Assembly: GCF_003634555.1 (NCBI RefSeq)
Contig: NZ_RBKS01000001.1
Coordinates: forward strand, 3,038,001-3,102,000
Length of the DNA: 64,000 nt
Reading direction: 5' to 3'
Source: Frondihabitans australicus
Lineage (GTDB): Bacteria; Actinomycetota; Actinomycetes; Actinomycetales; Microbacteriaceae
Of the stretch, positions 15,469-23,317 are shown in pieces. The position numbers and the translations under genes were made by a program. The number at the start of each line of letters is the position of its first letter. Positions within the stretch are counted from its first letter, which is position 1. The notes under the pieces were generated by a model. That model did not search any database. It worked only from the letters and a program-made list of their open reading frames with translations, and had not been told where the DNA came from.

Positions 15469-16290
15469 ATGACAGAGAGAGTGGCACTGGTCACCGGTGC
15501 GTCGTCCGGAATCGGCGCGTCCACCGCGATCGAACTCGCAGAGCGGGGCTACACGGTCTACGCGGCAGCCCGCCGGGTGGAACGCATGGAAACGCTCAAG
15601 ACCGCCGGGATCCGGGTGATCCCCCTGGACGTCACGGACGACGACTCCGTGATGGCGGCGGTGTCCGGCATCCTCGACACGACGGGGCGCATCGACCTCC
15701 TCGTGAACAACGCCGGCTACGGCTCGTTCGGCGCCATCGAAGAGGTCAGCCCGGAAGAGGGCCGGAAGCAGTTCGACGTGAACGTCTTCGGCGCGATCCG
15801 ACTGGCGCAGCTCGTCATCCCGGGCATGCGGGAGCGGCGGACCGGCCGCATCGTCAACGTCACCTCGGTGGGAGGCAAGATCCACTCCCCCTTCGGAGCC
15901 TGGTACCACGGCACGAAGTTCGCCCTCGAGGGGATGAGCGACGCGCTGCGAGTCGAGCTGGAGCCCTTCGGCGTCGACGTCGTCGTCGTCGAACCGGGGG
16001 CCATCAAGACGGAGTGGTCGGGCATCGCGGCGGACACCCTGCTCGCCGCATCCGGCGACGGGCCGTACGCCGAAGCCGCTGCGAAGCTGGCCGAGTCGTT
16101 CCACTCGTCCACCTACACCGACTCCGCGTCCGATCCCGCCGTCATCGCCGCCGTCATCGTCCGCGCGGCGACGGTGGATCGCCCACGACCCCGCTACGCG
16201 GCCGGCAGCGGCGCGAAGCTCCTCCTCACCGCACGCCGCATGCTCTCCGACCGTGCCTTCGATAAGCTCGTCACCCGATCGGTCCGGTGA
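15469..16290 (+). CDS. SDR family oxidoreductase
   Basis: This 273-residue classical SDR has TGASSGIG (about residues 9-16), NNAG, VTSVGGK and YHGTK, so all three catalytic residues are present. It has a long C-terminal region and DVVVVEPGAIKTEW after the active site. The ATG follows AGGAGAGAG. It is the first gene of a two-gene unit with the TetR regulator at 16328. Confidence 0.88.
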   Translation: MTERVALVTGASSGIGASTAIELAERGYTVYAAARRVERMETLKTAGIRVIPLDVTDDDSVMAAVSGILDTTGRIDLLVNNAGYGSFGAIEEVSPEEGRKQFDVNVFGAIRLAQLVIPGMRERRTGRIVNVTSVGGKIHSPFGAWYHGTKFALEGMSDALRVELEPFGVDVVVVEPGAIKTEWSGIAADTLLAASGDGPYAEAAAKLAESFHSSTYTDSASDPAVIAAVIVRAATVDRPRPRYAAGSGAKLLLTARRMLSDRAFDKLVTRSVR

Positions 16291-16327
16291 CGCGCGAGCT
16301 CTCCCGCGACCTCGAGAGGGTGGCCAG

Positions 16328-16891
16328 ATGAGAGCCGACAGGCAACGGAACCAGAGCAGGATCCTGGACGCCGCCCGCGAGCAGATCAGCGCGGCCGGCC
16401 CCGACGTCTCCATGGAGCAGATCGCGAAGGCAGCCGGCGTGGCCGTCGGCACGCTCTACCGCCACTACCCCACGAAGCACGACCTCGTGCGAGCCGTCTA
16501 CCTCCAGCTCAGCGCGACTCTGATCGAGGAGGCACAGGTGGCGGCCGCCGGGATCGAATCGCCCGGGGATGCCATGCGCGGGATCCTGCGACTCATGACC
16601 GACTTCGTCGACCGGGCGGCGGTCAACCGCGGAGTCAAGGCCGCGGCCGAGGCTCTCGGCACCCAGGCCGTGGACGACGACCTGCAGATCACCGGCAGGA
16701 GCGCACTCGACACGCTCGTCGCGACCGCCGTCGCCGACGGAGACCTGCGGCCGACGGTCACCGTGAGCGACTTCTACCTGCTGATGTCGAGCGTCCCGGG
16801 CGACCTCGCGAAGCCGGCGCGTGACCGCTGGCTGCAGATCGTGGTCGACGGCCTGAGCGCCGGCCCGTCGCGGGGCCCCGCGCCCCGCTGA
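16328..16891 (+). CDS. TetR/AcrR family transcriptional regulator
   Basis: This 187-residue protein has an HTH at about residues 10-55 (ILDAAREQI, VSMEQIAKAAGVAVGTLYRHYPTKHDL) and a helical ligand domain. The ATG at 16328 follows GAGAGGG, and the longer frame overlaps the SDR C-terminus. It lies 37 bp after the SDR gene and probably represses the shared promoter. Confidence 0.87.
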   Translation: MRADRQRNQSRILDAAREQISAAGPDVSMEQIAKAAGVAVGTLYRHYPTKHDLVRAVYLQLSATLIEEAQVAAAGIESPGDAMRGILRLMTDFVDRAAVNRGVKAAAEALGTQAVDDDLQITGRSALDTLVATAVADGDLRPTVTVSDFYLLMSSVPGDLAKPARDRWLQIVVDGLSAGPSRGPAPR

Positions 16892-16912
16892 CGCCTCGGG
16901 TTCTCCCCGGCG

Positions 16913-16934
16913 CCGACCCTGTGGCAGGGTCCGG
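16913..16934 (+). terminator. Intrinsic terminator after the SDR-TetR operon
   Basis: A 7-bp stem GACCCTG (16915-16921)/CAGGGTC (16925-16931) with a TGG loop and flanking C/G bases lies 22 bp after the TetR stop. Confidence 0.6.
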
Positions 16935-16975
16935 TCGCTGGGACACCGGCGAGCCCTGCGCCCGCATATGCTACG

Positions 16976-16988
16976 TTCACTGATGTGA
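16976..16988. promoter_or_regulatory. Candidate HxlR operator at the MFS start
   Basis: TTCAC-TGAT-GTGA overlaps the proposed GTG start of the MFS gene and lies just after a TATGCT -10-like hexamer (16967-16972). The same TTCAC-N4-GTGA layout occurs at 19554-19571 before the HxlR gene. GTGAATGAAG follows both copies. Confidence 0.5.
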
Positions 16989-18256
16989 TTAATAGTTCTG
17001 TGAATGAAGCAAGTGTTCGTGCTGACGCTTCACCCGGCGACCACGGCGCTCCCGTGCGCACGTCGCGCTGGCCGTTCGTGCCCCGCATGGTCGGGTTCGT
17101 CGGCATCTCGACGGCCATGATCATGATCCTGGTCGCCGCAGGATCGCCCACTCCCCTGCTGCCGATCTACGAGCACGAGTGGGGCTTCCCGTCGTGGATG
17201 CTCACCCTCGCGTTCGGCGTCTACGCGATCGCCCTGCTCGTCGCGATCCTCGTGATCGGCTCGCTCTCCGACCATGTCGGGCGCCGCCCGCTGATGATCG
17301 GCGCGCTCGCCCTCGAGCTCATCGCGATGGGCATGTTCGTCGAGGCACACTCGATCGGCGGTCTCATCGCCGCCCGCATCGTGCAGGGAATCGCGACCGG
17401 CGCCGCGTCCAGCACCCTCAGCGCCTCCGTCGTCGAGCTGGCCCCCGAGAGGCACAAGAAGACAGGAGCCCTGATGGCCGGGTTGGCCCCGCTGGCGGGC
17501 CTCGGCATCGGCTCCCTGTTCGCCGGGATCATCGCGCAGACCGTGGCGAACGCCGCCCCCGTCATCTGGACCGTGCTGATCGTCGTGATGGCCCTGGCGA
17601 CCGTGTTCGCGATCTTCACGCCGGAGACCTCGACACGAAAGAAGGGAGCGCTGCGGTCGCTGATCCCGAGCGTCTCGCTGCCGAAGCAGGTGAGGCGCCT
17701 GTTCTTCTCGACTCTGCCGGGCACGATCGGCGCGTTCATGACCATGGCGCTGTTCCTCGGGCTCCTGCCCGCGCTCCTCGCAGGCCTCTTCGCCGTGACC
17801 AGCCCGATCGTCGGCGCCTTGGCGGCGTTCGTGATGTTCGGCGTCGGCACGCTCGTGTCGGCCGCGACGCTGGGCGCGAAGCCGCACCGGCTCCGGATCC
17901 TGGGCGCTGCGTCGATGACCGTCGGAGCGATCCTCTTCATCGCGGCCATCGGCGCGCACGCCCTCCCACTCGTCTGGACGGCCGCGGTGTTCGGCGGCGC
18001 AGGTCTGGGTGCGAACTTCTCCGGCACCACGCGCGGCCTCGTTCCCGAGGTGAAGCCGCACGAGCGCGCTGCCCTCTTCTCGACGATCTACCTCGTCGCC
18101 TACCTGTCGATGGGAGTGTCCGCGATCATCGCCGGCGCGTTCGTCGCGGCAATCGGCGCGACGACCATGGCGCTGCTCTTCGGCGCTGTCCTCGGCATCT
18201 TCGCCCTGATCGGCATCATCACGACGGCCGGCCACCTGCGCGCATCCCGCGCCTGA
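16985..18256 (+). CDS. MFS transporter
   Basis: This 423-residue protein has about twelve membrane helices. The MFS A-motif appears as GSLSDHVGRRPLMI (about residues 92-105). The GTG at 16985 is nearly leaderless relative to the -10-like TATGCT; another GTG at 17000 is possible. It forms an operon with the SDR gene at 18277. The protein resembles drug/metabolite efflux permeases, but the substrate is not evident. Confidence 0.85.
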   Translation: MINSSVNEASVRADASPGDHGAPVRTSRWPFVPRMVGFVGISTAMIMILVAAGSPTPLLPIYEHEWGFPSWMLTLAFGVYAIALLVAILVIGSLSDHVGRRPLMIGALALELIAMGMFVEAHSIGGLIAARIVQGIATGAASSTLSASVVELAPERHKKTGALMAGLAPLAGLGIGSLFAGIIAQTVANAAPVIWTVLIVVMALATVFAIFTPETSTRKKGALRSLIPSVSLPKQVRRLFFSTLPGTIGAFMTMALFLGLLPALLAGLFAVTSPIVGALAAFVMFGVGTLVSAATLGAKPHRLRILGAASMTVGAILFIAAIGAHALPLVWTAAVFGGAGLGANFSGTTRGLVPEVKPHERAALFSTIYLVAYLSMGVSAIIAGAFVAAIGATTMALLFGAVLGIFALIGIITTAGHLRASRA

Positions 18257-18276
18257 ACAGAAAGAAGAAAACGATC

Positions 18277-18981
18277 ATGACCAGCCTCACCCACGCCACC
18301 GTCCTCGTCACCGGAGCCTCGGGAGGCCTCGGCAAGGCGCTCGTCCGGGCCGCCCTCGACCGCGGCGCCGACCGCGTCTACGCCGCATCACGAACGAATA
18401 CCGAGTGGCACGACGATCGCGTCGTTTCGCTCCATGTAGACCTCGCGGACGCCGAGTCCGTCGAACTCCTCGCCGCTCAGACCCGCGACGCCACCGTGCT
18501 CGTCAACAACGCCGCCGTGTTCCCCCGCGGCGACCTGCTCACGGCCGACTGGGACGTCGTCGAGAACACCCTCGAGACGAACCTCACGGGCCCGCTCCGC
18601 CTGACGAGAGCTCTCGCCCCGTCGCTGCGCGCGGCGCACGGCGCCCTGGTGAACATCAACTCGGTGCTCAGCTGGCTCGCCGTCGGCAAGGCGCACAGCG
18701 TCTCGAAGGCAGGAGCGTGGATGGCGACCAACGCGCTCCGGCTCGAGTTCGCGCCCGACGGCGTCCAGGTCCTCGGCGTCTACCCGGGCCCGATCGACAC
18801 ACCGATGCAGCCGGGCGACGACCGCTCCGGCATGGCCGACCCCGCCGACGTCGCGGCCGCGATCTACGACGCGGTCGAGGCGGGCGACGACGAGCTCGTC
18901 TACGGCCCGACGGCGGAGAAGGTGCACGGCGCTCTGGCTGCTCCTGTGACCGCCCTCTACCCGGCGCTCGCGTCCCGGTAG
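18277..18981 (+). CDS. SDR family protein with catalytic Tyr replaced by His
   Basis: This 234-residue SDR has TGASGGLG (residues 12-19) and NNAA (77-80). The Ser position (NINSVLSW) is present, but His140-Ser-Val-Ser-Lys144 stands where the family has Tyr-x-x-x-Lys. The CAC codon is one base from TAC. The Lys is kept and the fold motifs are intact, so either the chemistry is altered or the protein binds NAD(P) without classical catalysis. It lies 20 bp after the MFS gene. Confidence 0.87.
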   Translation: MTSLTHATVLVTGASGGLGKALVRAALDRGADRVYAASRTNTEWHDDRVVSLHVDLADAESVELLAAQTRDATVLVNNAAVFPRGDLLTADWDVVENTLETNLTGPLRLTRALAPSLRAAHGALVNINSVLSWLAVGKAHSVSKAGAWMATNALRLEFAPDGVQVLGVYPGPIDTPMQPGDDRSGMADPADVAAAIYDAVEAGDDELVYGPTAEKVHGALAAPVTALYPALASR

Positions 18982-19027
18982 TCGCGTCGCCGTCGCGACC
19001 GGCGCTGCCGGACGTGCGGCCTTGGCT

Positions 19028-19540
19028 CTAGGCGGTTCGCGCCGCCTGGAGCAGGGGCCGCGGCTCGGCTTCCGGTCGGGCGTCGGCCGCGGGGGCGCAG
19101 TCGACGGCACGGGGCTGTCGATCGATCTGCCGGGCGGCGGGCACGATCCTGCAGGTGGGGCAGTAGCCCGCGGCATCGAGGTCGGTGCCGCAGGCGCGGT
19201 GCGTGAACTCGTGTCGCTGCTCGGGCTCGAGGAAGGTGCCGTTGCCCCACTGGACGAGACCCGACACGATCGGCCAGAGCGTCTCGCCCTTGGCGGTCAG
19301 CTCGTACTCGTCGTGCGCGCCGGGGCCGGGGACCCGTGCGACCAGGTCGTTCTCGATCAGCCCGTTGAGACGCTGAGTCAGCACCGCGGGTGACATCTTG
19401 AGGCGCTTGATGATGTCGCTGTACCGGCGCAGGCCGAAGAAGAGGTAGCTGACGATGAGGAGCGTCCAGCGCTCGCCCACCACGTCGAGGGTGAGTGCGA
19501 CGGCGCAGTCGTCCATCTTGTAGTTCGTGCCGAGGGCCAT
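19028..19540 (-). CDS. HxlR family transcriptional regulator
   Basis: This 170-residue protein has the HxlR winged helix (CAVALTLDVVGERWTLLIV, RRYSDIIKRLKMSPAVLTQRL, ENDLVARV). Its extended C-terminal region has Cys residues (ACGTDLDAAGYCPTC), a possible metal or redox site. HxlR proteins with Cys often sense electrophiles or oxidants. It is convergent with the MFS-SDR operon but shares an upstream palindrome with it, so both are probably controlled by this protein. Confidence 0.87.
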   Translation of the reverse strand: MALGTNYKMDDCAVALTLDVVGERWTLLIVSYLFFGLRRYSDIIKRLKMSPAVLTQRLNGLIENDLVARVPGPGAHDEYELTAKGETLWPIVSGLVQWGNGTFLEPEQRHEFTHRACGTDLDAAGYCPTCRIVPAARQIDRQPRAVDCAPAADARPEAEPRPLLQAARTA

Positions 19541-19553
19541 CGGAGCAGTTTAG

Positions 19554-19571
19554 CATTCACATCGGTGAATG
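19554..19571. promoter_or_regulatory. Palindrome upstream of the HxlR gene
   Basis: Perfect 7-bp arms CATTCAC and GTGAATG are separated by ATCG, 14 bp from the HxlR start codon. It matches the TTCAC-N4-GTGA element at the MFS promoter and is the likely autoregulatory site. Confidence 0.6.
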
Positions 19572-19604
19572 AAGTGTTCTCGTGCATTCAGGGGGCGTGC
19601 CGGG

Positions 19605-20042
19605 TCAGGACGATCGCCGCATGCGCAGGAAGGCACGCGACGGCCGCAGCCACAGCAGGACGAGCGCCGCGAGGAGAAGCCACCCGGCCGCAGATCCCGC
19701 CGCATCGCTTTTCACGTGATCACCCAGGTGGGTCACTGAGCCGAGGATCACGAGGGCGACGAGCGCCAGCACGACCCATCGCGCCCACCGACGACCGAGC
19801 GCGACGAATACGGCGAGGACGACCGGCAAAAACACCCAGAAGACGATCCCGAAGGGCACGTCTTTGCCCGAGTGATCACCGATCCACCGCACATGAAAGG
19901 TCTCGGCCACGGCGCTGCCGAGCAGGCACAGCGAGGCGGCCCAGATCGTCCATGGCGCCCGGACTCTCTTCTGCGCCGACGTAGCCCCGGGGACACCTGG
20001 CGAGGCGACCGGCTCCTGCGAACCCTCGTCGCTAGCGGGCAT
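19605..20042 (-). CDS. Hypothetical four-helix membrane protein
   Basis: This 145-residue protein has hydrophobic segments at about residues 30-48, 64-84, 88-104 and 118-135. Its start overlaps the 3' end of the upstream membrane-protein gene by 11 bp. The ATG at 20042 is chosen over the GTG at 20048; no clear SD distinguishes them. Function unknown, probably cotranscribed with the upstream gene. Confidence 0.65.
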   Translation of the reverse strand: MPASDEGSQEPVASPGVPGATSAQKRVRAPWTIWAASLCLLGSAVAETFHVRWIGDHSGKDVPFGIVFWVFLPVVLAVFVALGRRWARWVVLALVALVILGSVTHLGDHVKSDAAGSAAGWLLLAALVLLWLRPSRAFLRMRRSS

Positions 20043-20682
20043 CGGCACCGGCGAGGCCGAGCGCGCGCCGCGCAGCCTCCGCGACCTGCCCGAGCGAACG
20101 CGGGCCCTGGAACATCGCCAGCGGGCGGCCGAAGTCCACCAGCAGCAGCGGAATCGAGCCCGACATCGTCGTCACGACGAGGCCCGCTCTCGACCGCTGC
20201 CAGAGCTGCTCGCGCGCCGAGTGCACCCACACCACATCCGAGGCGGGCACCGCGACCGTCGACTCCGACCGGCCCGATCCGCTGTGGAACTCGAGCCCCC
20301 GCGGCGTCACCACGAGCGTGTAGGTGGCCATCTGCCCGACCGCCGGCGACCCTGGCAGCGCGGCCACGGTCTCCTGCGCCCACTGCCCCGTCGTGAGGAC
20401 CGCGCCCGGGTTCGCGACGCGAAGCCTCGCCGCCCGCCGCCACGGCACCACGCGAATGCCGACCAGCACACCGACGATCACGACGATCGCGATCGGCACC
20501 GCGAGGGCGATCCACAGGTCGAACGAGTCGTGCCGGCCCGACTTCGCGAACTCGGTCAAGGGCCCGATCATGCGCAGGAGCCCGGCGCACACCACGCACA
20601 CCACAGCGATCACGCCGATGCGCCTGCTCGCCGCAGACTCCGGCGCCAGGTCGACCGACCTGCTCGTCGTCGCTTCGTCCAT
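20032..20682 (-). CDS. Hypothetical membrane protein with cytoplasmic beta-rich domain
   Basis: This 216-residue protein has two membrane helices near residues 23-45 and 57-80. A domain of about 120 residues follows with alternating hydrophobic pattern (TYTLVVTPRGLEFHSG, VPASDVVWVHSA, PLLLVDFG) suggesting a PH-like or similar barrel. The ATG at 20682 is preferred to 20727 because GGAT/AGGGGAG lies upstream. Family not recognised. Confidence 0.7.
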   Translation of the reverse strand: MDEATTSRSVDLAPESAASRRIGVIAVVCVVCAGLLRMIGPLTEFAKSGRHDSFDLWIALAVPIAIVVIVGVLVGIRVVPWRRAARLRVANPGAVLTTGQWAQETVAALPGSPAVGQMATYTLVVTPRGLEFHSGSGRSESTVAVPASDVVWVHSAREQLWQRSRAGLVVTTMSGSIPLLLVDFGRPLAMFQGPRSLGQVAEAARRALGLAGADAR

Positions 20683-20753
20683 GTGATCCGGCTCCCCTCC
20701 GGGCCGTCGGATCGACCCACGATTCACCCTAGAAAAGCGTGGAACGCGCGAGA

Positions 20754-20771
20754 ACTAGCGAAATCGCTAGT
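20754..20771. repeat. 18-bp palindrome upstream of the orphan HTH gene
   Basis: Perfect 8-bp arms ACTAGCGA and TCGCTAGT are separated by AA, between two divergent genes. The central 13 bp recur exactly at 22853-22865. It may be an operator. Confidence 0.4.
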
Positions 20772-20909
20772 CGACAGACACCCCTGCATCGGCGTGTGCC
20801 ACGAACGGGGGCCACGAATGCGCGATGTCTTTCTGTCACAATCGCCGCAGACCGGCAGGGCGCGCGCCACTGCGCCCGGCAGACCGTCTGAGGGCGAGGG
20901 ACGACAGGC

Positions 20910-21182
20910 GTGAGCGAGACCTCTGGCACGGGCCGCTGGCGAGTGTCGCCGCGCCAGGTCGACATTCTCGTGCTGCTGTCGCAGGGCGACGCGTACAAGG
21001 CGATCGCGCGGAAACTGAACCTGAGCCCGGCGACGGTCGCCTACCACGTCGGCAGGATGCAGCAGGCCGTGCAGGCGAGGAGCGTCCCGGCCCTCATCGC
21101 GCGCGCCTTCCTGCTCGGGGTGCTCACCGCGGAGCTCCTGCCGATGCTCGGCGTCGACGACCTGCCCCTCGACGGCACCTAG
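20910..21182 (+). CDS. Orphan LuxR-type HTH protein
   Basis: This 90-residue protein consists almost entirely of a GerE/LuxR HTH (SPRQVDILVLLSQGDAYKAIARKLNLSPATVAYHVGRM, residues about 13-50) with a hydrophobic C-terminal helix. It has no receiver or sensor domain. The start is a GTG. The helix may serve in dimerisation or ligand binding. The 18-bp palindrome 140 bp upstream could be its site; this is inference. Confidence 0.8.
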   Translation: MSETSGTGRWRVSPRQVDILVLLSQGDAYKAIARKLNLSPATVAYHVGRMQQAVQARSVPALIARAFLLGVLTAELLPMLGVDDLPLDGT

Positions 21183-21212
21183 CCGTCGGCGGGCGCGACC
21201 GCCCAGCGAGGT

Positions 21213-21761
21213 TCAGCGCCGCTCGACGATGTGGACCACGCCGATGACAACGGCCATGGTCACGGCGATGATCCCCGCCACGAGAAAATCGGTGGCGAAC
21301 ACGTGGCTGGTGGGATCGTGCTGGAACGTCGCGAGTCGCGCGACCGTCAGGAACACGGCGCCGACTGCCGCGAGGAGTCCCGCTCCCCAGGGCGTGATCT
21401 GCAGGACTTCACTCGGCGGGACTGGCGGAACCAACACCTCGGTGGCTCCCGCACTCGTGAGTGCGCGGCACACCGCGTCGAGAGCTCGCGTGCGGAACAG
21501 GATCCACTCCCCATCGCCGCGGGAACGGAGCCCCACGTACGAACGGCGCTTCACCGGCTGGCGTGTGAACTCCAGGTCGGCGCTCGCCCAGACGAACGGG
21601 CCGTCGAAGATCGGGACGAGCCAGGTACCGGTGCGGAGGTGGACGAACTCGCCGTCGATCTCGAGGAAAGACAACGTGTTGGGCACGTTTCGAGTGAACT
21701 TCGACCCGCGACGGTTGATTCCACCAACGAACCTCACGCGTGCCCGTCCTTCCTCGATCAT
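21213..21761 (-). CDS. Hypothetical protein with C-terminal membrane helices
   Basis: This 182-residue protein has a beta-rich N-terminal domain (VRFVGGINRRGSKF, FLEIDGEFVHLRTG, RRSYVGLRSRGDGEWILF) and two membrane helices near the C-terminus. The mirror-image layout relative to the protein at 20032 (helices last instead of first) suggests a similar membrane-tethered PH-like fold. The ATG at 21761 has GGCGGA upstream; a longer start at 21827 is possible. Function unknown. Confidence 0.6.
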   Translation of the reverse strand: MIEEGRARVRFVGGINRRGSKFTRNVPNTLSFLEIDGEFVHLRTGTWLVPIFDGPFVWASADLEFTRQPVKRRSYVGLRSRGDGEWILFRTRALDAVCRALTSAGATEVLVPPVPPSEVLQITPWGAGLLAAVGAVFLTVARLATFQHDPTSHVFATDFLVAGIIAVTMAVVIGVVHIVERR

Positions 21762-21846
21762 TATTCCGCCGTCGGCGAGACCGCGCGCTTCTCTCGGGAT
21801 CCGGCGTCGTGGCGCTGGACCGGCCATTCCAAGCGAATCTGCCGCT

Positions 21847-22290
21847 TCAGCCCGCGAGGAGCACGCGCATCGCCGCCGTGATCGCGGCGTTGCCGCGACG
21901 GAGTGACTCGATCTCGGCCTCGAGGCTCGCTATCTCCGCGTTCGGCGACTCCGCGACGTTCTCCTGACGTGCGACGGGGACGACAGGCGTCACGGCCGCG
22001 ACAGCGGGTGCCGATTCGATAGCCGGAATCGAGGTGTCCGGCACGTCCGCCGGCTCGATCCGGGTCGTCACCACGGGTGAGAACCGCGGCCGCGACCGCC
22101 TGGTCTTACGCACGCCCTGCTCACCGTCGGCCTCGGCGACCCACGCCCGCAGCGACTGCTGGCCGACGTTGAACTCGTCGGCGACGACACGAAGCACCGA
22201 CCTATCGTCGGGGTTCGTCGCCCGCCGCTCCAGCACTCGTGCCGTCGCGGCTTCACGGGTCGCGTCGTCGTACTTCTGCGTGAACGGCAT
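21847..22290 (-). CDS. Transposase OrfA-like HTH protein
   Basis: This 147-residue protein has an N-terminal HTH like that of IS3-family OrfA proteins (KYDDATREAATARVLERR, VVADEFNVGQQSLRAWV). A Pro/Val-rich linker follows, then a C-terminal heptad segment (AEIASLEAEIESLRRGNAAI) matching the OrfA leucine zipper. No OrfB, DDE domain or terminal inverted repeat is adjacent, so it is either a remnant or a repurposed DNA-binding protein. ATG at 22290 is taken; GTG 6 bp upstream is possible. Confidence 0.7.
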   Translation of the reverse strand: MPFTQKYDDATREAATARVLERRATNPDDRSVLRVVADEFNVGQQSLRAWVAEADGEQGVRKTRRSRPRFSPVVTTRIEPADVPDTSIPAIESAPAVAAVTPVVPVARQENVAESPNAEIASLEAEIESLRRGNAAITAAMRVLLAG

Positions 22291-22346
22291 GCCCACAATC
22301 TATCGGCCGCGCCGTGCCACACTTCTCGTGTTCCGGAGGGTGACAC

Positions 22347-22826
22347 ATGCCTAGTGATGACTTACGAATTGCCCAGTCGGGCTCACTGGACGACAAACGG
22401 GTGCTCGCGAGGAGGGGTCCGCTGCCACAGAAGGTCGCTCGGCTGCTTGTCGACACGGGCGACCGGCAGATCCACCTCGCCCTCCTGTTCGAAAACAGGT
22501 CGCTCCCCCGCGACGTCGTCGAGTCGATAGAGCGGGCCGCCCGCACCAATGCAGCCGACGATGAGGGCATGCGACTGGGACGGCTTCTGGGCGATCAGGT
22601 CCGTGCTTCGGCCGAGTGGAAGCTCGACGCTGACCTCCGCGATCTCGAACCACTGTCGATCCGACTGGCCTGCACCGAACTCGGCGTGGACGACGACACG
22701 CGACTGGAGCTCCTCCGTCGCCGGAGGTGGCAACTGTCGTGGGCCGAAGGCCGGCGCCAAACGCTTCGTGACGTCCTGGGCGAACGATATGCCCATGGCA
22801 CGGTCAACTCGGTCGATCACCGGTAG
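22347..22826 (+). CDS. Hypothetical soluble helical protein
   Basis: This 159-residue highly charged protein is predicted all-alpha (RRGPLPQKVARLLVDTGDRQIHLALLFENRSLPRDVVESI). The repeated helix-turn-helix pattern recalls HEAT-like repeats. It starts at an ATG preceded by GGAGGG at good spacing. It is divergent from the OrfA-like gene. No family is recognised. Confidence 0.65.
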   Translation: MPSDDLRIAQSGSLDDKRVLARRGPLPQKVARLLVDTGDRQIHLALLFENRSLPRDVVESIERAARTNAADDEGMRLGRLLGDQVRASAEWKLDADLRDLEPLSIRLACTELGVDDDTRLELLRRRRWQLSWAEGRRQTLRDVLGERYAHGTVNSVDHR

Positions 22827-22852
22827 CGGTGCCCAGGAACGAGCGACTCGCG

Positions 22853-22865
22853 AAGCGAAATCGCT
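22853..22865. repeat. Second copy of the 13-bp palindromic core
   Basis: AGCGAAATCGCTA is identical to 20757-20769. Here it lies between two convergent genes, so it could act as a weak terminator; the AT-rich centre argues against a strong one. Confidence 0.3.
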
Positions 22866-23067
22866 AACTGTCCAGTTCCAACCAATGAGGATCTGCGGCA
22901 TAGAAAGCGTCGCCGATGTCTTGCTGATGGAATCCCAACACAATTAGTTCGTGCACTAAAGCGCCGCGCGACATGCCTTCACGTGTTCCCCACTTGACGC
23001 CCCTGTCAGGCGAAAGCGCCGAGGCAATGTACAGGTTGCCGATTTTGGTTATCTCGATCGCATTCAA
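22864..23067 (-). CDS. Small hypothetical protein
   Basis: This 67-residue protein has a good SD (AAAGGAGAT) 9 bp before the ATG. The sequence is not arginine-rich as shadow frames are, and has a likely beta-alpha pattern (IEITKIGNLYIASAL, GALVHELIVLGFHQQDIGDAF). Base composition is lower in G+C than the neighbours, which suggests transfer. No family recognised. Confidence 0.65.
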   Translation of the reverse strand: MNAIEITKIGNLYIASALSPDRGVKWGTREGMSRGALVHELIVLGFHQQDIGDAFYAADPHWLELDS

Positions 23068-23317
23068 GGCACATCTCCTTTGATGGTTGGGTAACCACGT
23101 TTTGCCGACCCCTGAAGTCCCATTTCCTATGAGGGGCTCCTTGGATGTGGATAGTTGGCTCCGCCGGACGCGGCCCTGGAGTCATAGACGGTGCATCTCT
23201 CACGCGGTGGCGAGGTCCGACTCGCTTCTGGCGACTAGGTTCACATCACGGCGACTCAGGTCACAACACCGGCGGTACCAGAATCGTTCGCGGTCACGGA
23301 CGTCTATGGACTCGTTG
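23068..23317. other. Intergenic stretch without recognised gene
   Basis: No frame here has a convincing SD, composition or motif. A rightward frame (23087-23506) is arginine-rich and looks non-coding. Together with the decayed gene beyond, this appears to be degraded accessory DNA. Confidence 0.4.

Noticed and set aside
19711-19724. TTTTCACGTGATCA as a parS candidate
   Set aside because: Only one half of the palindrome fits and it lies within a coding region.
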